A stretch of DNA of 64,000 bases from Hericium rajendrae (lineage: Eukaryota > Basidiomycota > Agaricomycetes > Russulales > Hericiaceae), in NCBI GenBank assembly GCA_033439255.1, contig JAVRDV010000018.1, forward strand, positions 310,001-374,000, given 5' to 3'. The first letter of the stretch is position 1. Each line of letters opens with the position of its first letter. Below, one piece after another: positions 12,251 through 24,288 of this stretch. A program made the translations under genes and the position numbers. The notes beneath the pieces are model-generated. The model was not told the DNA's origin. It saw only the letters and a list, made by a program, of their open reading frames with translations, and did no database searches.

Positions 12251-12566
12251 ATGTCTTCTGCACCTACATCCCATGCGGCATCTTCATCTCCTTGTCCTTA
12301 TGCCTCAGCCATGGCAGAGTATCTCTCCCACCGATTTTGCAATGTGCTCAGACAACGTCAATGCGCGGTATTGAACCGGGCTGTGCCTGGTGATATTGAC
12401 CGTCCTGCTATGACAATACCAATTACTGTTTTATCTGAGCTCGACTTCGCCGCGGATATGCTTGTCACTGCCTTTTTGGATCGTGGTATGTAATTATGTG
12501 TATGCGGCATTCTCCCCCATTGCTTAATTCCCATTAGTTGTGATCACATCTGAGAAAAGGACCAGT
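12251..12566 (+). CDS. Likely 5' exons of the TET/JBP gene, upstream of an insertion
   Basis: An open frame from ATG at 12251 (MSSAPTSHAASSSPC) runs to a GTATGT donor at 12486. A short second exon from 12538 reads VVITSEKRT before the inserted sequence begins near 12,570. The part YLSHRFCNVLRQRQCAVLN looks like a folded domain start. Position and strand make it the 5' part of the dioxygenase gene at 15215-16316. Its last phase does not match the phase needed at 15215 with any splice pair I could find, so either an exon was lost or the insertion broke the gene. An in-frame ATG at 12152 is an alternative start. Confidence 0.5.
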
Positions 12567-13703
12567 GGTATATGGCACTATATAGTCTACATAGCTCTGA
12601 TAGGGCCATAGGAGTCCTCTTTTCTACATAGCTACTCCATAGTAGTGAAGTAATCTATATAGAGCTATCATAGCTATCATAGCTATCATAGCATAGACTA
12701 TAAGCTATCATAACTCTCATAGCTGCTATAACATATGATGGCTATCATAGCTATGTCAGCTATGTGGTATATCTCTGTTATCATATCATGTCTAGCTAGT
12801 AAGGCTGCTATCTACTCTATATCACCTATGTCTTGTATGCTGCTTAAGAGTGCTAAAAATATATTTAAATATACATATATAATATATTTGAATCTTGTTG
12901 CATCTATAACATTTAAAACATCAAAAATTTAAAAGCATTATATTTCAAACAATATTAAATTACAACACATTTAGCACAAAGCTACAACTACACATCTATG
13001 ATACACTGTAAAGATCAACACTTCAAGATAAGATAACAAAACATACAAAGATAAGATGAGATAAGATACAAAGATAAGATAAGATAGAACTTAAAGATAA
13101 AACATAGACAAAAAAGATAAGATAAGACTTACTCTACAGATAAGAAAAAGCGAAAATAATCTAAAGGCAAAGTCAACAAATTAGTATACAAAGATACAGA
13201 TATAGAAAAACATAAGACTTACTTAAGATAATAAAGCAAAGATATAAAAGTCTACAAAGAACAGTAGGGTTAGTAAACAATAGAATAATATAGCAACAAT
13301 ATAACAACTTACCGAACATTAGAAAGTTGAAGCAGAAGAAGAGAGAGCGACGAAAGACGAGGGATGGTAGTGGTAGGGAAGAGAGAGAGACAGCGCGTCG
13401 TGCATGTCTTATATAGACGTGGCAATCGGAGCGTCAAATGTAGCTTGCCGAGACCGGGCCGGGCATAGCCGGGCATCGTGCCAGAGGCTGGCCGTTAGAT
13501 TCTATTAAGTGGATTTTGATACCTGCGAGCGTGTCGTAAAGTAATTACATAGATGGCTCATTCATTGTATTTATACCGGTGTGCTATATCTTCTCACTTT
13601 TTTCGTGAATTAAACGGATTTTATTCGATTTGTTAGAGTCGAAACCGCTGAACGCGCGAGTTGAATGCTGCTGTGGCTGTAAGTCGTCGCGTGACTTGTA
13701 TCT

Positions 13704-14943
13704 ATGCAACACTCCCTCCACCCATCTCCCCCTTCGTCTGCCTCTCTCTCTCCATACGCACGGCGTCTTCAAGACTCGGGAGGACTTAGTAGACGGCTTG
13801 AGGGGCTAATAGGTATGTTTAAAAACTCTCTTTCATTTGTTTCTTGTACTAACACAGCGAGTATCGCTCGTTCACCGAGCGATACTCGTGCTTTCGTTCT
13901 TGCAACCGCGCGCACCACGCCCCCATCGCCTTCGACAACCCCGCGGTCCACGTCCACGAGCTCGCAGCAGCCCCATCCCCGACAACAACGCCGTCCACGT
14001 CCGCGTTGTCGTGCCTCGTTGCCGTGGCAACGGGGCACGACACGTCGCTCGGACTCCCGCGCTCACCCTCAACGACACCCGCACGTCCTCAACAGGTTCG
14101 TGCGGGTCATACAACCACCTCGCCGTCGACAATGCGCTCGCGGCCGCGACATCCGGCTGTGCGCACACAGCTACGCAAGGTCGCAAGCCCGCGCGAGGTC
14201 TGAGCTGCGCGTGCACGCCGCGGACGGCCTCTCCAGCCGTTTCCCATGCGGGCGCACACTCTCGCATGCCCGGACGGCACGAACACGTCCGCCCCAGCGT
14301 CCGCACGCAAACGCGCGACCAGGCGGGTCTACACGAGTGCGCGCACGGCCAGCACGACCGGCGCACCCCGCCTGCTCCGGCATCGCCTGTGCGCCGATGC
14401 CCTGCCCCGCACACGACCCCCGCACCCCGCGTGCGAGCAAGGCCACGCAAGACCGTGCCAACTCACGTGCGGCCATGCACGATCCGTGACACCCCGCCCC
14501 GCCCCGTCCCGCGCATGACCCGTGCGCCGACACCATGCCCCGCACATGGCCGCCTCGCCCCATGCACGCGCGTACAGCCAGGGACGGCCGCGCCAGCTCG
14601 CGCGCGGCCACGCCGATCTGCGCCCCCCCGCCTCGTCCCATGCATGGCCCTGCGCCGATGCCTCACCCCGCACATGGCCGCCTCGCCCCGTGCGCGCGCG
14701 CACGGCCAAGCACGGCCATGCCAGCTCGCGCGCGGCCCGCGCACCCCGTTTCGTCGCCCTCCGCCTGACAGCATGCATCCGCCGGGCGAGAGCGCACCTG
14801 TCCGTTCACACACAGATGGTGATGCGCAAGAGGTGCGAGGGCGCGAGGTCTATTTAGGACCTTCGTTTGCTAGTGTAATAGTGTTAGATTTTGTATTTTC
14901 CTTGTTTGTAGTAGTCTACCCCTTGAATATAAGAAAATTTTGA
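13704..14943 (+). CDS. CpG-rich Arg/Pro/Ala-rich open frame within the insertion, doubtful gene
   Basis: A leader with ATG at 13704 (MQHSLHPSPPSSASLSPYAR) reaches a GTATGT donor at 13813. The intron has a textbook CTAAC branch site and ends CAG at 13857. Beyond it, two reading frames stay open for 750-1,000 bp, mainly because the DNA is over 65 percent GC with few TA-containing stops. The predicted residues are almost all Arg, Pro, Ala, His and Thr, with no recognisable domain. A long non-coding spliced transcript fits as well as a protein. A perfect 13-bp inverted repeat follows the acceptor (13858-13888). Confidence 0.25.
13858..13888 (+). other. Hairpin directly after the 3' splice site
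   Basis: CGAGTATCGCTCG and its exact reverse complement flank a 5-base loop TTCAC, starting at the first base after the intron's CAG. A related but different hairpin occurs at the equivalent place at 24404-24439. Confidence 0.7.
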
Positions 14944-15214
14944 CTTAAATGTCTTGACTACCTATGTGGCTCATCATAAGGAGTATAGTAGCCATAGTAG
15001 TCATAGTTTCCCTTGGTAAGTATCATAGTCCTATGTATATGACACCCCTAGCTATAAAGGCTATGACACCCTATGTATTTGACACTTCATGCTATGGAGG
15101 CTATCATAGGCCCCATAGCTCCACATAGCTAAATAGTCCAAGTTCATAGCCCTCATAGCTCACTGATAGGGCCCATAATAGGACTTGCTGCTATATACAA
15201 AACAGATTTCTCAG

Positions 15215-16316
15215 ATGCAACTGGGACATGGAGCGCTATGCAGAATGTAAACGAGAGCAGGACTCTCCAGTATTTCTGCAACGATATCCGCAGGTATCAG
15301 GACATCCCGAGTATACCAAGCCCTGCATCGGCATTGATCGGCATGGACGAATTTTCTTCTGGTACTTGCCTGGTCTTATATCCAAGGAGCGCGAGGTATT
15401 GTCTTTTGCAGGTACATACAATCAAAACCACTAATTTCGTTCACAGATCAAGATGGCGAGGGCAACAGAACATTTGAACGCACATGTTCGAAGGTCCAAT
15501 CCATCTCGGAAAAAGCCTGGAAGCACCAAGGATGGCACATGGAGGGAATCGCCCCAGCTCTTTCATCCTGCAGAGGCATGTAGCCGATTCACCCCAGGGA
15601 CGGTGTCTGTGTCTCCTGCATGGTTTCAGCAGGTGCACACTGTGTGTATCATATTTCCCAATTCATATCTATGTCTCCAGCTCATGCACTGGTTCATATA
15701 GGGGCCCAACGATGACTTGTTTACTTCGCCACTGATAAACCCGGCAAAACGCAACATTGATGGTGCGAACTGGGTGGCTGACATTGCAGAGTCGGCTGCG
15801 CTATTCAGCGCTATTCTAAGCATTGTTCATCCAGAGCTCTACGATGCCGCGGCATCTGTCATGAAGGAGCTCAAGGGCATTGAACGACTTGCTCCAGCCC
15901 TTCAGCAATGGCCATCTGTGTTCAATGGAGTTGCGGTCATATCTAACCAGCAAACACCAGCTCATCGCGATGGGCAGAGTCGTGCCTCATGGTATGACAT
16001 TCTCTGCACCATCGGTCCCTATCAGAGCGCAATGTTTGCGCTTCCAGGAACTGGCCTAGAACTGAATTACAAACCCCGCACTGTCATAGCAGTGTCTGGC
16101 AAAGCCCTGGAACATTCAGTCTCAGACTTTGTTGGGGAGCGCATTTGTTACGCATGGTTCATGAGAGATGCCGTGCATGATCGCATTGGGCAGGAGGCAG
16201 CCGGATGGATGCGGGTCAGCAGGTATGAGACCATGCACGCTGAGGCGGCTGTTGGCGATTCCGAAGATGATCTGGAGCAATCGGTGCTGGATCTCCGGAG
16301 ATTGGCGTTATCTTGA
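15215..16316 (+). CDS. TET/JBP-family Fe(II)/2-oxoglutarate dioxygenase (5-methylcytosine oxidase)
   Basis: Three exons (15215-15395, 15447-15632, 15702-16316) with GT/AG introns encode about 327 residues, starting mid-codon. The family oxidises 5-methylcytosine or thymine in DNA in the nucleus, using iron and 2-oxoglutarate. The double-stranded beta-helix core is complete: the HxD motif in TPAHRDGQSRASWYDI (His codon 15963, Asp 15969), the distal iron His in GKALEHSV (16113), and the 2-oxoglutarate Arg in GERICYAWF (16140). An N-terminal segment CIGIDRHGRIFFWYLPG matches the pre-core region of fungal members as I know them. It lies upstream of the transposase on the same strand, the arrangement known for basidiomycete KDZ elements. 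Its 5' exons are separated by the 12.57-15.19 kb insertion, so expression of the full protein is uncertain although the catalytic part is undamaged. Confidence 0.9.
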
Positions 16317-16480
16317 GATCATATGGACATCTAGAATATACCACGGCTTCTCGGAAGCATGTCATTTGCCACCATTTGTTCCTTAGTAATGAGTGTAAAA
16401 CTGAGGGTCCTAATCGTTCAAACATTGTGGCGTTATTATATGCGCCTTAACACCAAGGCCCATGCACCATCAGTCCCAGC

Positions 16481-19400
16481 ATGGCCCGCACCAAGCCGGG
16501 CAGGAATAAAGTACGATATACTGCACCCCTCCATGGCAATGTCCATGTCACCCTGGTTGTGCAGAAGACGTCCCGCGGGTGGAACCAAGTCGGAATTGAA
16601 AAGGCTGGATCACGTAGACTGCTGAGCGAAACCCCTTCTAACCTCACTCCTACGCCTGACAGGGAGGGAAGTGGACCATCCAGGGATGCTGTCTTCAATG
16701 CTCTCCCAGGGCCACGTACTGCCGACTATGAAGTCATGAACAATGACTTTGTAGAGGAGGAGGACGGGATTCGTGACCCATTAGCAGATGTACATCACAA
16801 GGTGGGTAGGATAACCTCGGCATGCTGCAGGACACGGTGCTGATGCCGCGAGCAAGGGACAGCATGATTACTTGCGCGAATGGCTACCCAAACGTTCAGA
16901 CTACATCCATGCCATGTTGGATACCGAGTGCCCACCAGTTGATACCCAGTGCGTTACCTGCAAGAGTCAAGAAGGTGTCTGGCGATGTATGGACTGTCTA
17001 GGGCAGATGTTTGAATGCACTCCCTGTTTCTCTAAATGTCATACGGCCTTGCCATTCCACCACGTCGAACGCTGGACTGGCGAATTCTTTTCTCCATCAT
17101 GGCTTCGCTTCGCCGGTGTCAAGATTCATGTAGGCCATTCAGGACATCCTTGCCCTTATGCCAGTCGAGAGGACGTTGAATCAAGTGTGGATCTGGAGGA
17201 GGACGCTGAGGAGGATCCACCAATTGACGATGAGGATCCTACTGCACCATGGCCTGCTGATGATGAGGACCTGCTGTCCTTTCAGACTGACGTCTTGCCG
17301 AAGAAGGCCCGTGATGCCGACGGGAATCCAATTCTATGTATTGTGGACTCGAGTGGTGTGCACCGCATGCCGGTTGTCTGGTGTCAATGTCCTAATGCAG
17401 ATCCCCTCCCCTGCAACTCTTCCGTATGCAGATGTTCCCATCTACATTCCACTCACCTGAGACGGCATTTACCTTCCGCGTTCTGGATGACTTTCGGCTG
17501 GACAACCTGGAATGCAAGACGACGGCTTACCATTTCTATCATAAGTTGCAAAGGCTCACGAATAGTGCATTTCCGTCCAGTGTACCAGTATGTGTCTGTC
17601 TCGACGTGGGCCATCACCATGCTGACTGTAATCCAGGATAGATACCGGGAGTTGTTGCGGGTTGAGCGGCAATGGCGGGATATGAAACTCAGGAAGTGGT
17701 TTGGTATGGGTCACGACCCAGAGGATTCAGAAACACCAGGATGCTGCACGATGTTCTGCCCTACCTGCGCACAGCCAGAATTCAATCTACCAGATGACTG
17801 GAAGACAGCTGACCCCAGACGGTAACTCGCTCCTCACATGGTGCATGACCTATGGCTTACCGTCCTGCATGTAGTTGGATTTTTCTCAGGACGTTTGTGA
17901 TGGACAGCAACTTTGAGTCCACAGGAAGCAAGATGCGCAGACCGGCCAATGACGTCCAGCTTAGCGAAGGGGCCGGATTCATGGTTGGACAAGCAGAGTA
18001 CAAGAAGCACTTGAAGGTGGCTAATGACCAACGCGAGGTGCGCATCATTTGACCATATCACCAGAACACCGTTGAGGTATCCCGCGGCATATAGCGATCC
18101 ACCTGCAATGAGCACCGGGCGGTCAATCATGTCAATGCTGATCGCCATCACGTTGAACATACCGGAATTGGAGCAACGGCTTGCTGCCATGGGTGCTTCT
18201 ACCCGCACTCTACAGTTGATTTTCAGAAGGGCGAGCGGTTGGTCTATGATTTCAGCCATGTGGAATGAACATGCTGACCAGTGTAACAGACAAATGAACA
18301 TGGACTACTCCGCGTGTCAGGCCATTAACTTTAGAAGCAAAGGTATAGAAATCGTCATGAAAATATACGACATCATATGCCAGTGGCGCAAGAAATTCTG
18401 AGAACACGTGGCTAACAGTGAATTCCTATCTCTTCCTGATAGCATCGTCAAGATGAAGACTGCAATTGGACTGTTTCATGTGCATGGGCACAAGGATGAA
18501 TGCATCCCAGCATTTTCACCGAATTATATCATCGGTGCACGGCAATTCGATGGTGAAGTTGTCGAGATGCTCTGGGCTCCACTGAATGAGATTTCTAGAA
18601 GCACCAGTGGCATGTCGACATCCCACTGTCGGGAAGTTCTAGACGACCATATGAATGATTCAAACTGGAAGAAGCTCATTGGAATGGGTACTGATCTGAA
18701 TCGCCATATCCTGTTTATGCCGCTGACCCACTATACAGTGAACTACCTATCGTGGCGGTATCGGGCTGGAAAGGTAGAATTAGAAAAGGCAATCACGGCA
18801 TTCAAGAGTATCAATTCCACGGTCTCACGGGATAAACGGGATGACTGGGCGAACGAGGAGGAAGAGGCACAAAGCAAACGGGAAGATGATCCCATGGTGA
18901 TGGTCAAAATCTATGACACTACGGTAAAGAAAGGTACTGTGGTATCCTGTCCATAACCTGGAGCCAGTACTAATATATTATATGTTGTGGAAGGGCCGAC
19001 AAGAGCCGATATCCTCGTCAGGCTAAACAAACTAGAATTGGACCGTGGACAGGGCCTTGGTGCTGCGGCATGGATAACACTGGGCCTCCGGATTCAAGAG
19101 ACACAGTTCGTTGTTTCACCTGATGTATTTGATTTGATCTCAACCTAAATCTCAAACCGCAGGCTGTCTATTGTATCGCTTGTCTGCAAAGTGGGGTCGA
19201 GCCCTACCTCGGCACAAAAGAATGATCTCGAGGACAAACGAAGACGTCTGCAATCCCGTGTGACAACCTTTGAGCATGCTGCATGCCAGTTTTTACCCTA
19301 CGACATTGATACGGCTAATCACGGCATCCCTCTCTCCGCTGGAGATGGAGATCAGTTTGATCACATTGGAGAAGAAGACGAGGACAATGATACCCACGCT

Positions 19401-20253
19401 ACTGCAGTACCCCATAGATCTGGCGGTTACATCCCCATTGAACGCGTGGCTATCAGCCTACCATCTCGTCTTGATAAGGAGGTTCTCCGTATGCCTCAGA
19501 TGAAGACATTGGTGGAAGCTGAACTGGAATTGCGGGAAGGCCAGGCCAATGATGCATTGCAAAGCTTACGACTAGCCTTGGGATACAAGGCCTATGTTTT
19601 CAGGACTGATGTGCGGCAGGCCAATAGTCAACGCAAGAAGACACGGGCATGGGAGGGTGTGACCTCTATCGAAAGCACCGTTCAACACCAGGCACGTGTG
19701 TATTCAAGATGTAGAGAGGCTATGGAAGATCTGGGTGCTAAGGAGGACATGCTCGAGAGGTTCCAATCTCTCCTTCCAGAGCATCTGAAGGTCCGCACTG
19801 CTGTCCTGGATCCATCGGTCAGGGGTCTACGCAATTCAACTCTGCCTTGGTTCTGGACGATGGATGTCTCTGGTGATTCACTTGAAGGCGAATGGCTTGC
19901 AGACTGTAAGTCGGACATTCAGTCTTTATCAGAGACGTATGCCGCAACATGATTAATTCACACTATTCTCAGTCCACCGAGTTCAGTGGCTTCGTGCACG
20001 GGCAAGGATGCATCGTTGGCATGAGGAGATGGTTGTTCTTCCATTTGAAATGGATTGGACTGTGAGAGGATTTCAGAAGCGTGCAGATGATTGGGGGAGC
20101 AGGGTGGAGAAGGCCGGTGAAGAGGGGTTGCGCGGCCATGCGGCATATGGTGCACGGCAGAAGGCGATGTGGAAGGAGTTTTCTGGAAGCGCAGACACAA
20201 TGTTCAAGTCTGTGTTAGGGGATGATGAACGTTCTAAATATGGTCTAGACTAA
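16481..20253 (+). pseudogene. KDZ transposase with CxC2 zinc cluster, broken
   Basis: The N-terminal part starts MARTKPGRNKVRYTAPLHGN. The CxC2 cluster (from about 16,940) reads CVTCKSQEGVWRCMDCLGQM, then CTPCFSKCH, LPFHHVERW and GHSGHPC. The KDZ core follows: AFTFRVLDDFRLDNLECKT, LRKWFGMGH, CNEHRAVNHVNADRH, GIGATACCHGCF, VDFQKGERQMNMDY, IYDIICQW, GLFHVHGHKDEC and DDHMNDSNWKKLIGM. A long helical tail runs to 20253. Introns include 17588-17636. The transposase would cut and join element ends at the terminal repeats. Defects: an in-frame TGA at 18399-18401 (explained by CGA to TGA), a frame shift near 17,400-17,425 in a C-rich run, and a frame mismatch near 16,800-16,830 not solved by a normal-length intron. 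The acidic core residues seem present, so inactivation looks recent. Confidence 0.92.
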
Positions 20254-20355
20254 TGTACATGTACTTGGCTGGACATACTATGCTTCACACAAATGTGGAT
20301 GGATTCTCACTGTGATCACATACCGCGGCATATCAGAGATCATTCGAACTGGCCT

Positions 20356-22115
20356 TTAGTCATGCAGAGACCTATTCAAGGTTTGCCAGGCCCCGCCTTC
20401 ATCCTGCATCCAATCCTCCATATGTTGCAAGTCGTCGAGGATGACGGAACGCTCCTTGCACCATGCATCGATGTAATTGGACAGATTCTCTGCCACAGAT
20501 ACAGCCTGATCCAATGCATAGTAGATGCGGTCTGCACGTCGCACCTACCGCGGCATCAGCAAGATAGCCAATGGCATAGGAGGTATGTACATACCGATTC
20601 CACATGGGCACGTACAGATAGGGCAAGAGTTCCTAAAATATCAGGGGGCGATGGTGTACGCTGAGCTGCCATCTGCCCTTGGCCTCCATTACCCCTACAG
20701 TCTGTTAGCAGTGTTCTGTGACGCATACCAGACAGGTTCTGCTGACCTTCCGCTCTGCGCAGGTCTGTGCGATTGACCTGCCGTCCTAGTTGTGGTCCGG
20801 AGCTCCTCCCTTATATCGTCTGGCCACCACTGGGAGCGGGGAAGCCACCACCGTGGCATGTATCGCATAATCGGGTCACCCCACGGGAATGTGGGAGCAG
20901 GTGGCAGCGCTGAATGACGACCTTCGGATAGAGCACGACCAAGGATATCTAGGTGGGTCCCAGTATCCCGTAGCAATGTAGGAATGATAATCGGCGTCTT
21001 GGCGAACTCCGCGAATCCAATGATGACAGCTGCGGCATTCTGAACACATGCTCAAATGCTGTTGCATTATGTGGTCTATGCAACGTACCAGTTCATTTTG
21101 TACTGCATTGAATGCATACCAGTACTCATATGTGCCGGGGGGAGTGGAAATCGTCTGCATTGCATCGTGAATTCGCCATGCGATTTCGTTCAGTATGGCC
21201 TGTCCAAGCGATCCAAAAGGTGGTCTGGAAGTAAAGGCAGTCGTAGCATTAGGGGTGGTCATTGTTAGCTCACAATACTTGGCACAGTATTGAGTGAAGG
21301 TGAGTAGTTGAGCGGCGAACGACTGGTATTGATTGCCGCCCAAGGGGGATTGCAAGCACGTGCAGCACACAGACTACGTCATATTCCCACGGCATGGAAC
21401 AACGGCTTCAGGCAAAACATCAAAGGATAGCATAACATGCGAAATACGATGCGACAGGTTCTACTGAGTCGACCCATGAAGGAGACAAAATCTTCCAGTC
21501 TTATGCAGCTATTCCTGGTTCTCCCTTTTCATCCTCATGACGTCCTGCAGAGCATCATTGGCCAATGTCCGCTTCAGCTGCCATCAGTCCAATTGGTCCT
21601 TTATGGAACCAGCTACATATTTATGAAGATGTTCTGCCTGGGTGATGTCGTCGAAGACCTTCGCACGTGCAGCAAGAATGTCTGCGGGTGGCGTGGGCGG
21701 TCCTTCGGCATATGTGCCACTCTAAAAATGACTCAGGTTGAGTTTTTAAATGGACGAAAGACTGGTGCCTACCTGCGTGAGAAGTGCGGGAACATATCCC
21801 AATATCCCTCTTTCATTGGCTGTGTGAGCATCAACTGCCCGGCGAAATTTCTTCGACATGCGAGTACGGATACGGAATGGATCAGGTTGCCCATCAGCCT
21901 GATGGAGTTTGAGCAACCCAATATCCCGGGATAAATCCACCTTGGTCGTAGTGAGCAAACAGAATAAGTCAAGGATATATTCGATATACCCATTGTGCTG
22001 CTGTCATCTGGGGATCCACATCGGTGGAGGCAATCTGCAAGAGTGCCTGCTCCACGCTTGCAGAGATGGCTGAGATATTTGGGCAGGTACAAGCCCATGT
22101 ATTGTCAAGAGACAT
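20356..22115 (-). pseudogene. Unknown KDZ-element gene F, decayed
   Basis: Minus-strand gene starting MSLDNTWACTCPNIS at 22115; exons 22115-21990 and 21940-21773 splice cleanly (VDLSRDIGLLKLH, then RTRMSKKFRRAVDAHTANE). Exon 3 (from 21721, AEGPPTPPADILAARAKVFD) has an in-frame TGA at 21586-21584 where Trp is expected and a TAG at 21511-21509 where Gln is expected. Farther on, good coding segments remain: LLTFTQYCAKYCEL, IIGFAEFAKTPIIIPTLLRD, PRWWLPRSQWWPDDI, and the end YYALDQAVSVAENLSNYID. A further frame break lies near 20,690. No known domain is visible. A decayed homologue at 26.5-26.8 kb (VQLSCDIELLKL) shows that gene F belongs to the element family. Confidence 0.7.
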
Positions 22116-22375
22116 GTTGGAGTCGATAACAGATCCGGTATCACGATTGCAATCACACTGGTGCCTGTGTCCCACAACGTCACATGACTTTCATTTATGT
22201 GTTTGGAGTCACGGGGCATTGTTCTGGCAGACGGGCATCAGAAGCATGGTGGCATGCCATGGCATATTGCCCACCTATGCCGCGGCATGATTCCGGACTA
22301 GCCTGCGGCATATGGTAGAATTACGGTCGGGCATACACTGGCGGCATAGTACCCTAGTACATACTGAGGTGCATT

Positions 22376-24288
22376 AAGATACAAGTCCATATGAGCCTAC
22401 AACGGAAAGAATGATGGCCAGAGGTACGCAGAGAATCATGGGACATGGCTGCTTGGGGATGTTACGGGCGTGGGGTACGGTCTTCTGGATAAGGTTGTAG
22501 CATCGCTCGTATTCCTGTACATTCCAGAGATCAACCGCGGCATATGCTGTAAGTATGCCGCGGCATACCTGGGAAGCATAGTACATTAGCACGCATGCAC
22601 TCGGTCTGCGATACAAGTCCATATGAGCATACAATGGAATGAATGACGACCAGAGGTACACAGAGAATCATGGGACGTGGCTGCTTGGGGATGTTACGGG
22701 CATGGGGTACGGTCTTCTGGATAAGGTTGTAGCATTGCTTGTATTGCGGTACAACACGAGGAGCCGGTCACCACCAGCATCACCTCCCTGTTGATGTAGA
22801 GCATCCATATGAGCAGTGGTGAGTTCATGGCTGACCAACCAATGTAGGTATGGCAGTGTGGCGTGAAATAGCGGTAAATAGACATTGTATGTAGTATGCT
22901 AAGAAATGAGCATGTGCAATCTATAATGTGTGTTGGCCAACCATACCAGCATAGTACGGTATACTATTTCAGATGTTGGCCAACCATAGGGGCATGCTGC
23001 GGTAATGTGAGTCAGACATTGGCCAACCATGCTGGCATGGTACAGGAGAACGAACATGTGGGTTGGCCAACCAATGTCGCACGGTATAGCACGGTCCGTC
23101 AGATGTTGGCCAACCATAGGGGCATGCCGTGGTAAAGTGAGTCAGACATTGGCCAACCATGCAGCCACGGTACAGAAGAGATAATACGTGCGTTGGCCAA
23201 CCAATGTCACACAGTATAATAGTATCTTCGGCTGTTGGCCAACCATGCAGGCATGGTCCTGAAGAGAGAATATGCGAGTTGGCCAACCATAGCAGCATGA
23301 CAACACAGACAGGATGTCTGCGTTGGCCAACCATACCAGCATGGTACGGTACACTATTTCATATGTTGGCCAACCGTAGGGGCATGGTGCGGTAAACCAT
23401 GTCTGACATTGGCCAACCATGCGGGCATGACACAGAAGAACCAATATTTGTGTTGGCCAACCATGCGGGCATGACACAGAAGAACCAATATTTGTGTTGG
23501 CCAACCAACGTCACATGGTATGGTATAGTACTTCGGATGTTGGCCAACCATAGCGGGATGATGATGCAGGCAGGATGTACGTGTTTGGCCAACCATGGCG
23601 GCATGCCGTGGTAAAATACGTCGGAGGCTGGCCAACCAAGGTGCAATGGTGGGGTATATAATATCAGACGCTGGCCAGCCAAGCCAGAATGGTTGAGTCA
23701 AATACAGTAGGACATTGGCCAACCATGGCAGCATGATTGAGTTATTTCAGCGCGACATTGGCCAACCAAGCCGGAATGCCACCGTATGAATATACGGGAC
23801 GTTGGCCAACCGCAGAGGCATGCCGTAGTTAAAGATATGTGAGGTTGGCCAATCAAGCCAGAATGGTAGCGTATAATTATATGGGATATTGGTCAACCAT
23901 AGCAGCATGTTGGTGCAGAAAGGATATGCACATTGGCCAATCATAAGGTCATGCAGCCTTGCGGCATATTGGATATTGGCCAAGCATACTGATATGCTGC
24001 AATATGCCGTGGTAGGCTGAGGCATATTTTGTGCTTGGCCAGGCATATTCGATTGCAGAAATGGTATACTTGGCCAGATAATACTGCATGGTAACTAACT
24101 GTCAGGTATAGGGGCATAGGCGAACATTCCCGGGCAACGCAGTATGATAATTAAGATTGTCATTCTGGCCATACTACTATGACTACACCAGGACGTTGGC
24201 CAACGTGAGCTCACCAATCTAGAATGCGACGGTGTCAGTTTGGCTCAACATGGTCTTATGGAAAATCAGTACTGAATCATGTGCGATT
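22376..24288 (-). repeat. Right terminal inverted repeat
   Basis: 22,376-22,750 holds two ~200-bp units matching the left inner repeat, and 22,913-24,100 is the inverted TTGGCCAA array. From 24,101 to 24,288 the sequence has no counterpart at the left end but does match the decayed relative at 27,880-28,053 (CTACTAT...GTTGGCCA...GTGAGCTC...). The outermost ~190 bp of the original inverted repeat therefore survive only on this side. Confidence 0.85.

Larger units (their letters stand above)
12570..15190 (+). mobile_element. 2.6-kb insertion inside the TET/JBP gene
   Basis: Both edges carry dense arrays of CATAGCT / AGCTATG words (12,573-12,770 and 14,960-15,180). The phrases CTGATAGGGCC and GCTATCATAG occur near both ends. 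Inside are an AT-rich part with GATAAGATA repeats (13,000-13,260), a spliced leader (intron 13813-13857) and a CpG-rich core at 13,880-14,850. No transposase is visible, so it is probably non-autonomous. I could not define exact ends or a target duplication; TATATA occurs near both borders. Confidence 0.65.
521..24288 (+). mobile_element. Giant KDZ-superfamily DNA transposon carrying a TET/JBP gene
   Basis: Inverted repeats of over 1 kb at both ends enclose six genes, including a KDZ transposase (16481-20253) and a TET/JBP dioxygenase (12251-16316). KDZ (Kyakuja-Dileera-Zisupton) transposons with linked TET/JBP genes are established in basidiomycetes. The left boundary at 521 is where inverted-repeat homology starts. 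The right boundary is a minimum, because homology to a decayed relative at 26.4-28.6 kb runs to about 24,288. Transposase and gene F are damaged, while genes A and B and the downstream dioxygenase exons read cleanly, so this looks like a fairly young but non-autonomous copy. Removing the nested 2.6-kb insertion leaves about 21 kb. Confidence 0.9.

Noticed and set aside
22896-24046. Mirror set of the same frames at the right end
   Set aside because: Same repeat in inverse orientation; no gene-like features.
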